A stretch of 64,000 bases of DNA, taken from assembly GCA_023213315.1 (NCBI GenBank), contig JAKCPI010026411.1, positions 1 through 64,000 on the forward strand, given 5' to 3'. Origin of the DNA: Euborellia annulipes. Taxonomy: Eukaryota; Arthropoda; Insecta; Dermaptera; Anisolabididae. Positions 44,633-55,229 of the stretch are shown one piece after another. A program made the position numbers and the translations under genes. Position 1 is the first letter of the stretch. Every line of letters begins with the position of its first letter. The notes under the pieces were generated by a model. The model worked only from the letters and a program-made list of their open reading frames with translations. It did no database searches and was not told the origin of the DNA.

Positions 44633-44871
44633 AAACATTCACACTTTTTTCTCATTCACACTCACACTCACACACACATTCACACAGTCTTTTCGGCAAC
44701 TTAGGCCATTTAAGACTTTAGACGATAACCGTTGTAATATAAATTTAAAATAAAAGATAAATCCTTATTTATTTCGCACTTTTTATTTCCAAATATACAA
44801 AATTTCTTTGGGATAAGGTTATGGAGAAAGAAAAAACCAGCGACTGCTTTCCACGTTAAAATAATTTATTC

Positions 44872-44912
44872 GCAGATATTTCGGTAAGCTTAACGCAAAC
44901 CATCCTCAGTGC
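44872..44912 (-). ncRNA. Hammerhead-like motif, covariant helix III
   Basis: CTGAGGA 44909-44903 and GAAATATC 44882-44875. ATAT replaces the usual ACGT, keeping the palindrome. Inner helix I is GCA/TGC, a compensated change from GGA/TCC. Confidence 0.58.
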
Positions 44913-45327
44913 TTCAACTGGAACATAAAAGGCACACATGACACAACTATCCGGCAATTTACAATATTATTCAATCAATCTACATACATTATATGATTGT
45001 GGAGCGTTTAACAAACTCATAAAATGCTTGAGAAGCCATTCTATACATGGAGGGGACAAAATCGCATGAAGCAAGTCACTGAGAGAAACTGGAAACAACA
45101 AATTATTATAAGATGTTAAAAGTTAAAATTAGATGGAACAAACTTATTATTAAATTCATACTCACAACAGCATCTACATTTTGTCCCCTCCATGTATAGA
45201 ATGGCTTCTCAAGCATTTTATGAGTTTGTTAAACGCTCCACAATCATATAATGTATGTAGATTGATTGAATAATATTGTAAATTGCCGGATAGTTGTGTC
45301 ATGTGTGCCTTTTATGTTCCAGTTGAA

Positions 45328-45368
45328 GCACTGAGGATGGTTTGCGTTAAGCTTACCGAAATATCTGC
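45328..45368 (+). ncRNA. Hammerhead-like motif, covariant helix III
   Basis: GCA, CTGAGGA (45331-45337), helix II gg...cc, GAAATATC (45358-45365), TGC, and then gaataaa immediately. Mirror of 44872-44912. Confidence 0.58.
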
Positions 45369-46554
45369 GAATAAATTATTTTAACGTGGAAAGCAGTCGC
45401 TGGTTTTTCTTTCTCCATAACCTTAATACTGTTGACCCAGCATACTTAGTTTCGTTTACTTTCTTTGGGATATTTCGGCCGCATTTATTTGGAAATAAAA
45501 AGTGCGAAATAAATAAGGATTTATCTTTTATTTTAAATTTATTAATAATTGTGTTTCGCCAAAAAATTCTTTTGACGTTGTAATATATATTATCTATTGT
45601 GGGTTGAGGCATTTCTATTTAAGCCATCTGGTATCCAAATGGCTTAAATAAAATCATCGGACTGCCTGGGTCCGAACCCGCGACGTTTGGTATAGGAGGT
45701 AGGCACGCTACCTACTACGCCACACCCGGGAGCCTGCAGTAGGTGTTAAATTCAAAAAAGACAAATCAATTTTTTTTTTAAATATCTATTTTATTTATTT
45801 CTATTTATTTTTCTGAGTATTTTGGCTTGACAAGCATGCCCAATTAGAATTGTTTCGACAACAATACCTTCTTCAGAGCCATGAACTGCGCAAGCTTGTT
45901 AGCCAAGCCAAAATACTCTGAAAAATAAATCAAGATAATAAAAAAAAATTGTTTTATCATCTTTGAATTTAATTCTGCGGTCCAAGAATGAATCTACTCG
46001 TTTATTTGTATTCAATGGTCAAGTTACTGGACTAAACTAAAAGTTTCGTTTAAAACAAAATTTAAATATGTTACTATGTTTATAAATTTTACACCTTGAA
46101 TTCTATCTAATCTACTGTCGGAAACTAAATATATGTCGACAGAAAAAAAATATGGTGTAACAAACACAGAACTGTGTTGTGTAACCAGTCACACCAGATT
46201 TTTTAAATAACTATTTTGTGATTTAAAACTATTTTGTAGAATATATTTTTTTTTTTTTTACTTCCTACGCGATAACCTTATTTGTGTTATTATGTACAAA
46301 TTTTACTATATCCTACTTATTATTTTAAAATTACTGTGTTTTTTTTTATTGTTTGTTTTTTTACATTCAATTTTGTTCTTATTACTTGACTATTTTTTGT
46401 TTTGCTTCCAAAAATAAAGCACGATTAGATATACATAAGTAGAAATCATGATTTACTTGTATGCCATTTACTTGATATTTAAATAATATTTACTGCATAA
46501 TTTTTAAAGCTTTTTTACTGCTTATAAAATCGGATTTTATTTATGAATAAGCAC

Positions 46555-46600
46555 TCGTGTCTGATGAAGACCTGCACTTGCGGTCGAAACATCCCCAAAT
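46555..46600 (+). ncRNA. Solo hammerhead-like motif
   Basis: CTGATGA 46561-46567, one A, helix II gacc/ggtc with a seven-base loop, GAAACATC 46586-46593, and aataaa 15 bases later. No partner arm is visible nearby, and helix I does not pair well. Confidence 0.5.
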
Positions 46601-46609
46601 GCATTAATA

Positions 46610-47460
46610 AAGGGGATTTATTTGGCTTAACATGAAGGATTCCACTTTATTTATTTTAAAAAGGAAACAATTCTTTGATTAACCATTTCTCTTCAAAAAA
46701 AAGACGATTAAAATAATTATTTACGAAGTACTATTTTAATATTATTTCATGTATCATCAAACGAAATTTTTTTTGCTTCCCCCACCACTTTTCCGACAAC
46801 ACTTAGGTGAATCAATCACTCAAAACTATCAAAACATTACGGATGATTATAAATAAACTAATTTTTGACCTTACTCAATAGCTACTTCCTATTCATTTAT
46901 AAACTCATAAAATCCGGAAAAAAAAAAATTAATTTAAATATTTTTTGCCAACCAACTTCCTCTTTACCTTCAGATAGTGGAACTAATCTAAAATAAATTT
47001 TGATATATAAATTATACAGTAGGCCTAGAGTCAGTGATCTGTTGACCTCGGGATAGGAAAAATCCAACAACAATTTCGCCGGAGTTGATTTTCTTACGTA
47101 TTTAGTAAATAAAATAATTGACGGATCTTTTCTTATTCTAGATAAAATAATTAATAACCTTCTCTATTTCAAAGAAAAAAATAACTTTTAATTTTTTTCC
47201 TCTATACAAATTTTAATTTGAATGATCATCATTTAGATACAGATCGGTTTTTTGATTGAAATATAAAAAAAAAGGTGATTGATTCTTTAAACGCTCCTCC
47301 ATTAATTTATTAAATAGTTAATTATAGAGTATAATTGTTTTTAAATATTAAACTACTTTTTTTTAAATTTATTTACTGAGAATATAGATTATATAACATT
47401 CTATTAGTACAAAAAAGAAAAATTTCCCTAACTAGTTAAAATGATGAAGTTGCATTAGTA
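46610..47460. other. AT-rich region without supported features
   Basis: No coding, SINE or TIR signal is seen apart from short A/T runs. Confidence 0.35.
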
Positions 47461-48419
47461 GAAAAAAATATGGTGTGTGAGTAAATGCACAGCACACAAC
47501 TTTCTCTTACCTTAGGTAATTAAAAGTTGTTTTCTGTCAAGTGGTGTTGAGATATATTTAGTTCCAAAGTTGCGACTTGCGTTTCATAAGTAAAAAAAAA
47601 AAGAGAATTAATCAAAAGTTCATAGACTCTGTGTATTTTAAATGTTGATTGCTTGAAATAAACTATGATTATTTTTCAAAATTTTAATTTCATATTTGGA
47701 TATTTTATATACAATAGAGAATCCTAAATAAATACATAATTTCATAAGAATTGGAAATTTTTTAAAAATGTGTAAAAAGTTCAAAGGGGACTCCCCCTTT
47801 TTTTTGAATCGAAATTAACATCCAAATCCTTATAGGGATTTAACATTGGCTCTATGAAAAGAAGAGCAGAAAAATGAATTTGAAAAATCCGAAATCCGAC
47901 AGCAACTAAACAGCAATTTGACTGTCATGTCAAATCAAATTTTATATAACTTTAATCTTTTTTATTGAAACTATTGGTCCTATTTTTTTTTTTTTTTTTT
48001 TTTAATTTTTTTGACACGCAATGGAGTAGTGTTGTAAGGCTTTTGAGAGATTGTTGATTTTACCCCCATGCAACTATTTTAATTTAGTCCTTCAAAAACT
48101 TTTATAAATATAGCATAATTTTTTATGGAATTTTTCACTTGTAGAAAACTAATGAAGTGGGTGGATATTAACTTTGACCATAACTCTTTGTTTATGCAAT
48201 ATTTTTATTATAATTTTTTTAAATTAATTAATATTTCTGAACGATATAACTCTCTGATTAATGCATGTACGCAGAAGGGAAGGAAGTTCATCCTAATATC
48301 TGATAATTCCGCACTCAAAGCAATTTTACTTTTGGAGAGATGTGGCTGTGAGATATCAGTAGGTGAGGTTTGGAGGACAGCAGCCAGGAAGGTAGCCTCT
48401 ATTCAATAAAACAGACTCC

Positions 48420-48470
48420 TTTAACAAAACGTTTCGGCTAATTTTAATTGCGCCATCTTCAGTTGTTGTA
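48420..48470 (-). ncRNA. Hammerhead-like motif
   Basis: CTGAAGA 48462-48456 and GAAACGTT 48435-48428. Helix I AACAA/TTGTT sits directly beside the boxes, and helix II contains aatt/aatt. Confidence 0.55.
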
Positions 48471-48730
48471 GAGTCTAATAGGAAATAGAGTTGTCACTTG
48501 TGTGTTGTGCATAAGCGAATAGTTCAATGATGCTTATGTGTTATAACAATGCAAATATAATGAATATGATGAAACTTGTGAGAAGGCAAATATCGAAAAT
48601 GATTTTCGATATTTGCCTTCTCCAAGTTTCATCATATTCATTATATTTGCATTGTTATAACACATAAGCATCATTGAACTATTCGCTTATGCACAACACA
48701 CAAGTGACAACTCTATTTCCTATTAGACTC

Positions 48731-48780
48731 TACAACAACTGAAGATGGCGCAATTAAAATTAGCCGAAACGTTTTGTTAA
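48731..48780 (+). ncRNA. Hammerhead-like motif
   Basis: CTGAAGA 48739-48745 and GAAACGTT 48766-48773 with five-pair helix I AACAA/TTGTT. Mirror of 48420-48470. Confidence 0.55.
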
Positions 48781-49609
48781 AGGAGTCTGTTTTATTGAAT
48801 AGAGGCTACCTTCCTAGCTGCTGTCCTCCAAACCTCACCTACTGCAATTTTACTTTTTCTTACCTATATCTGTAAAATATACTTTAGTGAGAATAGATTT
48901 TGGCTCTAAGTATATCAGTAAAATTACACACAAAAAAAAAAAAAAAAGTATACCTCAAACATTTTCACGAAAAATTTTACTGATATCCTTTTTAAAGAGC
49001 ATCTAAAAAATAGTTGATTTAGGAATTTTAATCAAAATCGTTAGAGCCAAAATCTATTCTCACTAAAGTATATATTACAGATATGGGTAAGAGAAAGTAA
49101 AATTGCTTTGATGTGCGGAATTATCAGATATTAGGATGGACTGCCTTCCCTTCTGCGTACATAAGAGAGTCATATCGTTCAGAAATATGAATTAATTAAA
49201 AAAATATAATAAAAATATTGCATAAACAAAGAGTGAGGGTCAAAGTTAATATCCACCGATTAGTTTTCTACAAGTGATTACTTATTAAAAGAATTTTAAT
49301 GAAAATTTCCATAAAAAATTAGGCTATATTCATAAAATTCTTTAAGAACTAAATTAAAATAAAAATATTAAATAATTTTTATTGTCAAGTTTCGTAACAA
49401 CAATTAAATTAAAATAGTTGCATGGGGGGGGGGGGGTAAAATCAACAATCTCTCAACAGTCTTACAACCACTACTCCTTTGCGTGTCAAAAAACTAATTA
49501 AAAAAAAAAGAAATAGGACCAATAGTTTCAATAAAAAAGATTAAAGTATATATAAAATTTGATTTGACATGACAGTCAAATTGCTGTCTACTTGCTGTCG
49601 GAAAAATAA

Positions 49610-52600
49610 GATGTTTTTACTCGCTATTTTTTTAAAATTGTTGTTTACTTACAATTATAGAGAGGCATAATATAAAAAAATTAGACAATTAAATTGCAAC
49701 AAAAAATACATCAACATTTCCTTGACTACCTTTTTGCTAAGATTAAAGTATATTATCAATACAAAATATTTTCATATTTATTAAAACTATACATTCAACT
49801 AATCCGTTTTTATTTTTGTCAATTATCTATCAATATTTTAAACCTAGGGTCTTTATATCTCATCGCCTATTTATGTCTCCCTCTGGGTTATACATACCAA
49901 TCACAACTTTTTTATTTTATTAACATCAAGTTGCCGAAAAGACTGTGTTAATGTGTGTGTGAGTGGGAAAAAGTGTGAGTGTTTAAAGAAAAGGCGATGG
50001 TCCGCCGCAGGCGGACCCGAGCCAGTGGAGGAAGGTCACCGAAGGTGGGCGCCGCGGCTAGTAATATAATAATGGGAAAACTGTTTTATTGTTTTATAGG
50101 TAAAAGCATCTTTTCAAAAAATCTTTATTTCTAACGTGGGAATGATAGTTAATAATAATGACAACCTTGAAATTAAAATGATTTCTTTGAATTTAAAAGA
50201 GAAAAAAATGAATATTTTTATTATAGTCTTGATCTGAAGGGTTAGTACATTCTATCCTCTATATGCAGAAATTTCGGGGAATTGAAATTATTTCAAGGTT
50301 TAGTTATACTAGGTCCGTCTTCACTCTGATTTATCCAGCATCTTTTTGATATATTCACTGATGAAATATTGATAACTATAAAGCTATCACCATTAGCACA
50401 TGTCCATTCATACATTTTTGTTTAAAATAGAAAAATTATACTAATTAATTTATAAAAACAAAGAATATATAAATATATTAAATTAAAATCATTTAGAGAT
50501 ACTGTATATGAAGTAATTTTGTCATTCATCTTAAATAGCAACTCCGAAATTCAAAAATGTCTGAATATTAAGAAAACATTATTAAAAACGCGGTAAAAAT
50601 TGTCCTAGACTTTTTTTTAACAAATAATTTTGTTCTTGTGTATTAGGAGTTAATTTTCTCGCTGATGTCTATGTATTTATAATATCCTAAAAATTAAAAA
50701 ACAATATAATTTAACATTAGCTGATTTTAAGGTGTTACCTCACACTCATTAATCGTCGTCAGGATCCGCTAGTGCAATTTATACTTTTTTTCAATAAAAT
50801 GATTCGAATTATGAGTAGTAGTAGTAGAAAATTATTTAACCTAACATTGGTAACATGAAAGTGCCCTAAAAAACTCCAAAATATACATTAATATGGAAAA
50901 TCCAAACCCTAGTTATCAGTAATTTAACAAATGTGTTAGTATTTATTTGTTTAGGGGCCAAACGTCCCATAAGTACTCGGGAATCGAACCCAGGATCTCC
51001 AGCCTTTCAGGCACATTGGTGTTCAATTCCTGGGGGCCATGAGATCGTTTGGCTCACCAACAAATAAACATACAAATTTTTTAAATATATCTATGACTTG
51101 TCAAGTCCGAATCGAGGCATTCATTGAATATTAATATTTTATTCATATATTTAGATCACGAAAATTATTTATTATAACTTACAATAGAAAGATGTTCTAT
51201 GCTCATTGTAGCTAATATGTCTCGGGACTCGTGTCACTTTGGACTCTCGTGTGCATCAGGCCTTAGACTTTTTTCATTCAAGGTATTTTCCTTTTCTAAT
51301 AAGGATATCCTGATACTGCCACGAATTATTCTCCATTCCCATAGAAAATTTCTTATTGGTGAAAGAGAATGAGATTGCTTATGCAAATACAATCACAGTT
51401 ATCCTTCAATTTATATTTCTATAAATATTTATTTTAAAAGATTTAAATTGAGATCTCCTCAATTTCAAAACAGTGCAGTGGTTAAAAACACGATCGTCAA
51501 ATAATTTCTATCATTATATATATTTTTTTTAATTGGGAAATAGATATATCATTTTTTTTTAATTTTTTAATTCATACACCATGAAGTATTTTCAAGCTTC
51601 TTTGCCAAATAGCGATAATAATTGTCCTAAAATTGCTGAAAAAAAAAAACAATTTCAAAGTCTACTGGAATGAATAATAATAATTGAATTTATACCGTTC
51701 CTAATATTTTACATGTTTGACTATTTTATAACAAAAATATGATTATTTCTGGTAAATTAGTTTTATAGTTGTAAAAAAATTACATTATCTTATACCTATG
51801 TTGCATAAAAAAAGAGAAAATAAAGATTAAAAATTTCATAAGATTTTAATAGTTCCTCTTTTTCGGATCTCTTGATAATCTTCTCTCCATCAGTCATTAA
51901 ATTTGGCATTTGTCATTGCCTGATTTTACTTGTACGAGAATAAAAATCCCCGAAATTTGACCCTGAACGCAAGTAATTCAGAGCATGTGTAAACGTCCGA
52001 AAAAATTGGAATATTTCCAAAATTTTTCAATGAAGGATAAATTTCTGTTTTTTTTTCGGGTCTCATTGTACAAATAAATTCAGAAATGTGTTAATTCACC
52101 GATTTTTCTTTCAATAGTAATGAAATTCCTACCCAAATCTTCTTTATTAAGTGATCAGAGTATTTTTAGCTCTCGCTGTACGTAGTACTAAGGGCGAGAG
52201 CTTATGCAGAGACTCCGGTGTCTGTCTATCTGTCCGTCTGTACGCATAAAAAGTACGGCCTGAACTAAAGGTAGTAGGAAAATAATAAATACATATACGT
52301 AATCAGCATAAAAAAAACTGGTTCAGGGAAAAATACGTTTTGGGCACTTCCAATTTTTGAGTTATTTACGATTCTCCCATCCCATAGGAAATGTATAGAG
52401 AAATATTTATGTATTCTTTGCATTTGTATATTCTATGAATGCAAACAAATCCTCAAGCAGGCTCTTGTTTTTCTTAAATATGGAGAAATAACTTAACCTC
52501 TTTTAACCTCTCAATTTGTTTGTATATTTTTCTTCTTCTTTTTCTCAGTCATTAGTGTCAGCCTTGACACGTTGTGGTTACTCTGAGGAGTAACTCTCAT

Positions 52601-53450
52601 GAGAATGATACTGAGGTGGGTTCCCGTTTCCTTCCTCAGGAGGAGGCATCTCAAATAGAGTTGGATAATTTATTGCCATGAGGTGGATTTGAACTCGAGT
52701 TGTATTCAACTGAGGATTATAAGCTTAACTGCTTTATCCCCTCGGCTAATTGCCCCCCCCTTTATATTCATCAGAATGTAAACAAATGTGGCCATTTTTT
52801 TCTTAATTATGGAGAAATAACCATTATTAAAATGTTTAATGTCAAGAAAATTCACAGTGAGAGCGCCCCTTTGAATTTACTACTGTAAATTCTTTCCTAC
52901 TTTTTTTTTTTATTAGAATAGGGAAATTGACAAAATTTTAATTGTTATCATAATATTATGTTATTGATTTTCATTCCACTCCGTTATCCGAGATAAGGCT
53001 ATAAGCGAGTCTATTAAAATAAATATATCGAGAAAAAATAATCTTTAATTTGAAATTTCTTTTGCTAAATTAAATATTTTTCCCCTTGAATTCATTTTTT
53101 CCTATTTTAATTTCCATTTCATTTTTTTATAGCATATTATCACGATCCATTAAACTTTTTTGAAACTATCTTTTCACATGCATATTCTTTAAAAACAAAT
53201 CATTTTAATAAATTAAAATTTTTTTTTTTTCAAAAAATCTTATTTTGATAGCTTATACGAGGTTTATCTGATAATCATTTTGCGTTCTTCCAAATATATA
53301 GGGAACTCTATTTGTTTGTTCCTATGCCCGCATTTATAAATCAATTTCGACTACTTAATAGTAAACCCGATTTTGTTGAAACAGTATCTCTGTTCATTCT
53401 GACCTAAATAGCTATAGAGAAAGTCTGAATAATTTTAAAGGGTTTTTAAA
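49610..53450. other. Gene-poor region with SINE fragments
   Basis: 49930-49985 is a SINE family 1 tail on the plus strand (gtgtgtgtgagtg). 49998-50060 is a small GC-rich patch with the palindrome ggtccgccgcaggcggacc. 50950-51065 is an inverted pair of SINE family 2 pieces. 52150-52260 is a palindrome agctctcgctg...agagct followed by ctgtccgtctg. 52670-52750 is a tRNA-like SINE head (minus). No exon is supported. Confidence 0.5.
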
Positions 53451-53521
53451 TCATTGAGGGATTTTGATGTCAACCCCTGCGCCTTTGGAATATGCAACAC
53501 TTCGTTATTACCCATACAAAC

Positions 53522-53928
53522 TAGGAACCGACCGATTCGGTTTCGGTTACGGTTTCGGCCAGTTTCGGCCAAAAATCATGGTTTCGGCCGTAGTTTCGGT
53601 TTCGGCCAAAAAGTGGCCGAACCTTTCGGCCGGCCGAAACCAGAGTCTGAAAAAATGGGATGAGACTCGCATGCAAAAAAAAAAAAAGGTCAAATAATTT
53701 GCTCTTGAGGGAGAAAAAATTTTAGTCTCCCTAAAAAAAGGTAAAATGATTTTCACGGGAGGGAAAAAAAATTCAAAAAAAAAAAAAAAAAAAGTAAAAT
53801 GAAAAAAAATTTTTATAGGAAATACAAGTTTCGGTTTCGGTTACGGTTTCGGCCGAAACTAAGGTTGAGGCCGAATATTCGGTTTCGGTTTCGGTTTCGG
53901 CTGAAAATCTTGTTTCGGTCGGACCCTA
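53522..53928. mobile_element. hAT MITE with TTCGGT repeats, 407 bp
   Basis: Ends TAGGAACCGACCGATTCGG and, inverted, CCGACCGAAACAAG-like (ggtcggacccta), with an exact 8-bp duplication ATACAAAC (53514-53521 and 53929-53936). The inside is packed with ttcggttt and cggccgaaac words, which create the open frames seen on both strands. Confidence 0.9.
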
Positions 53929-54329
53929 ATACAAACCCACGCACTGAGATCGGAAGCGTTCAGCAACTGAATCAAAAAATGTGATTTTCGCGATATGGTC
54001 TGTCTGTCTGTGTGTTCAATTTAAAGCATGAAGGAATTGAGCTTGGAGGTTGAAATTTTATATTCAAGTTAGGCACCCTCCTGGACCGTGAAAATAATGA
54101 ATAATAATAATAATAGTTTAGCTGTCCGCTAAGGGGGTCATCCTCCCCTCTAATAAATTAGTGTATTCAATCTAAATAAATTTGATATTTCTTCACATCT
54201 TCCATGATTTTTTCGTCCAATTTGAGTATTATTTGTTTAAAATTATATTATTTCACCTCAATGAAACTTGAATCTCAATTTATCTTCATGAATTTTCTTA
54301 ACTCCCCAAGGCCGGAAAGAATAGAGAGA

Positions 54330-54820
54330 TGATCGAATGTCAATATTAATAAGACGGCAGAAAATGAGAGATTCAGCTAAGGTTTTTTTCTTTATTTATT
54401 TATTCCACACGGCTGACGTTTCGGTTTCGTGTTTGAACCATCTTCAGAGCTGGTGAAGTCATTATGAGTGTCATAGTGAATTTTATATATTGTTGAACTA
54501 CATTCTTATATAATTACACAGTATGCGATGACCAGGTACATAAATCCTAACATATAATTTATTTATGTACCTGTTATTATATATATATATATTGATGTTT
54601 TATGGCTCTGGAGATTTATTTACTCCCTGCGAATCCTGAATTATATTTTATTATCTAAGAATTTAGTTCAACAATGTATAAAATCCACTTTGACACTTTC
54701 ATAATGACTTCACCAGCTCTGAAGTTGGTTCAAACACGAAACCGAAACGCCAGTCGTGCGGAATAAATAAAAAAATAAAAAACCTTAGCTGCATCTCTCA
54801 TTTTCTACCGTCTTATTAAT
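54330..54820. repeat. Foldback with hammerhead-like motif pair
   Basis: Arms ttaataagacggcagaaaat and its near inverse. The minus motif (54412-54450) is intact. The plus one (54719-54750) is damaged in both boxes (CTGAAGT, GAAACGCC). AATAAATAAA follows each copy in its sense direction. Confidence 0.72.
54412..54450 (-). ncRNA. Hammerhead-like motif
   Basis: CTGAAGA 54447-54441 and GAAACGTC 54422-54415. Helix II gtt/aac-type with a cacg loop, and inner helix I GCT/AGC, another compensated variant. Confidence 0.52.
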
Positions 54821-54832
54821 ATAACATCACTG

Positions 54833-55221
54833 CATAGGCGCCGGAACTGGGGGGGGGGCAAGGATACATTGCCCCCCTGGCATCCTACAGGGGGGACAGA
54901 GGGGGGCAAAATTTCTTTTTTATTTCATTTAGTTTTAAAAATGATATAATTATTTTTACTTTTGAAAAATAAAATCTTCTAAGCTAAAAAAAATTAAAAG
55001 AGTAAGAAATTCATTTTTTTTCCAAAAATTTTTGATAAAATCACTACCAAATTTTTTAAAATTTTAATTTTATTAAAATTGTGATTTTATTTAAAATTTT
55101 TAAAGTTTTATAGTAGATTTGTTTTTGTTTTATACTATTTAAACAAATTAAATTATTTTAATTTTCTAAAAAAAAATTTTTTGCCCCCCCCCCCTGATTC
55201 AAATTCGTTCCGGCGCCCCTG
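54833..55221. mobile_element. hAT MITE, 389 bp
   Basis: Ends CATAGGCGCCGGAAC and GTTCCGGCGCCCCTG, with an exact 8-bp duplication CATCACTG (54825-54832 and 55222-55229). Confidence 0.92.
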
Positions 55222-55229
55222 CATCACTG

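Larger units (their letters stand above)
44742..45575. mobile_element. Foldback insertion with two hammerhead-like motifs
   Basis: Flanked by an exact 12-bp duplication CGTTGTAATATA (44730-44741 and 45576-45587) inside a SINE. The arms are long inverted copies, for example ccatgtatagaatggcttct and its complement. Outward motifs are at 44872-44912 and 45328-45368. Confidence 0.9.
44633..45735 (-). repeat. tRNA-derived SINE family 1, interrupted
   Basis: Head at 45735-45650 on the minus strand with A box tggcgtagtagg and B box gggttcggaccc. The body (45597-45650) and tail with CACACT repeats (44640-44685) are separated by the 834-bp foldback insertion. Confidence 0.82.
48334..48843. mobile_element. 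Foldback insertion with two hammerhead-like motifs
   Basis: Flanked by an exact 14-bp duplication GCAATTTTACTTTT (48320-48333 and 48844-48857). The arms carry gaggacagcagccaggaagg and its near complement, the motifs, and a perfect inner palindrome around 48600. Confidence 0.88.
47905..49605. repeat. Nested foldback, about 1.7 kb
   Basis: Outer arms 47905-48330 and 49160-49605 are inverted copies (for example gcaatttgactgtcatgtca against tgacatgacagtcaaattgc). Its apex is a family A-like palindrome (48850-49110, ttttacttttt...agaaagtaaaa). A hammerhead-bearing element (48334-48843) has inserted next to the apex. Confidence 0.78.

Noticed and set aside
45848..45876. CTGAAGA ... GAAACAATT on the minus strand
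   Set aside because: The boxes resemble the motif, but helix II does not pair and the cleavage triplet is altered. Left out of the ribozyme list.
53454..53984. Several Arg/Phe-rich open frames
   Set aside because: Generated by the ttcggtttcgg repeats of a hAT MITE.
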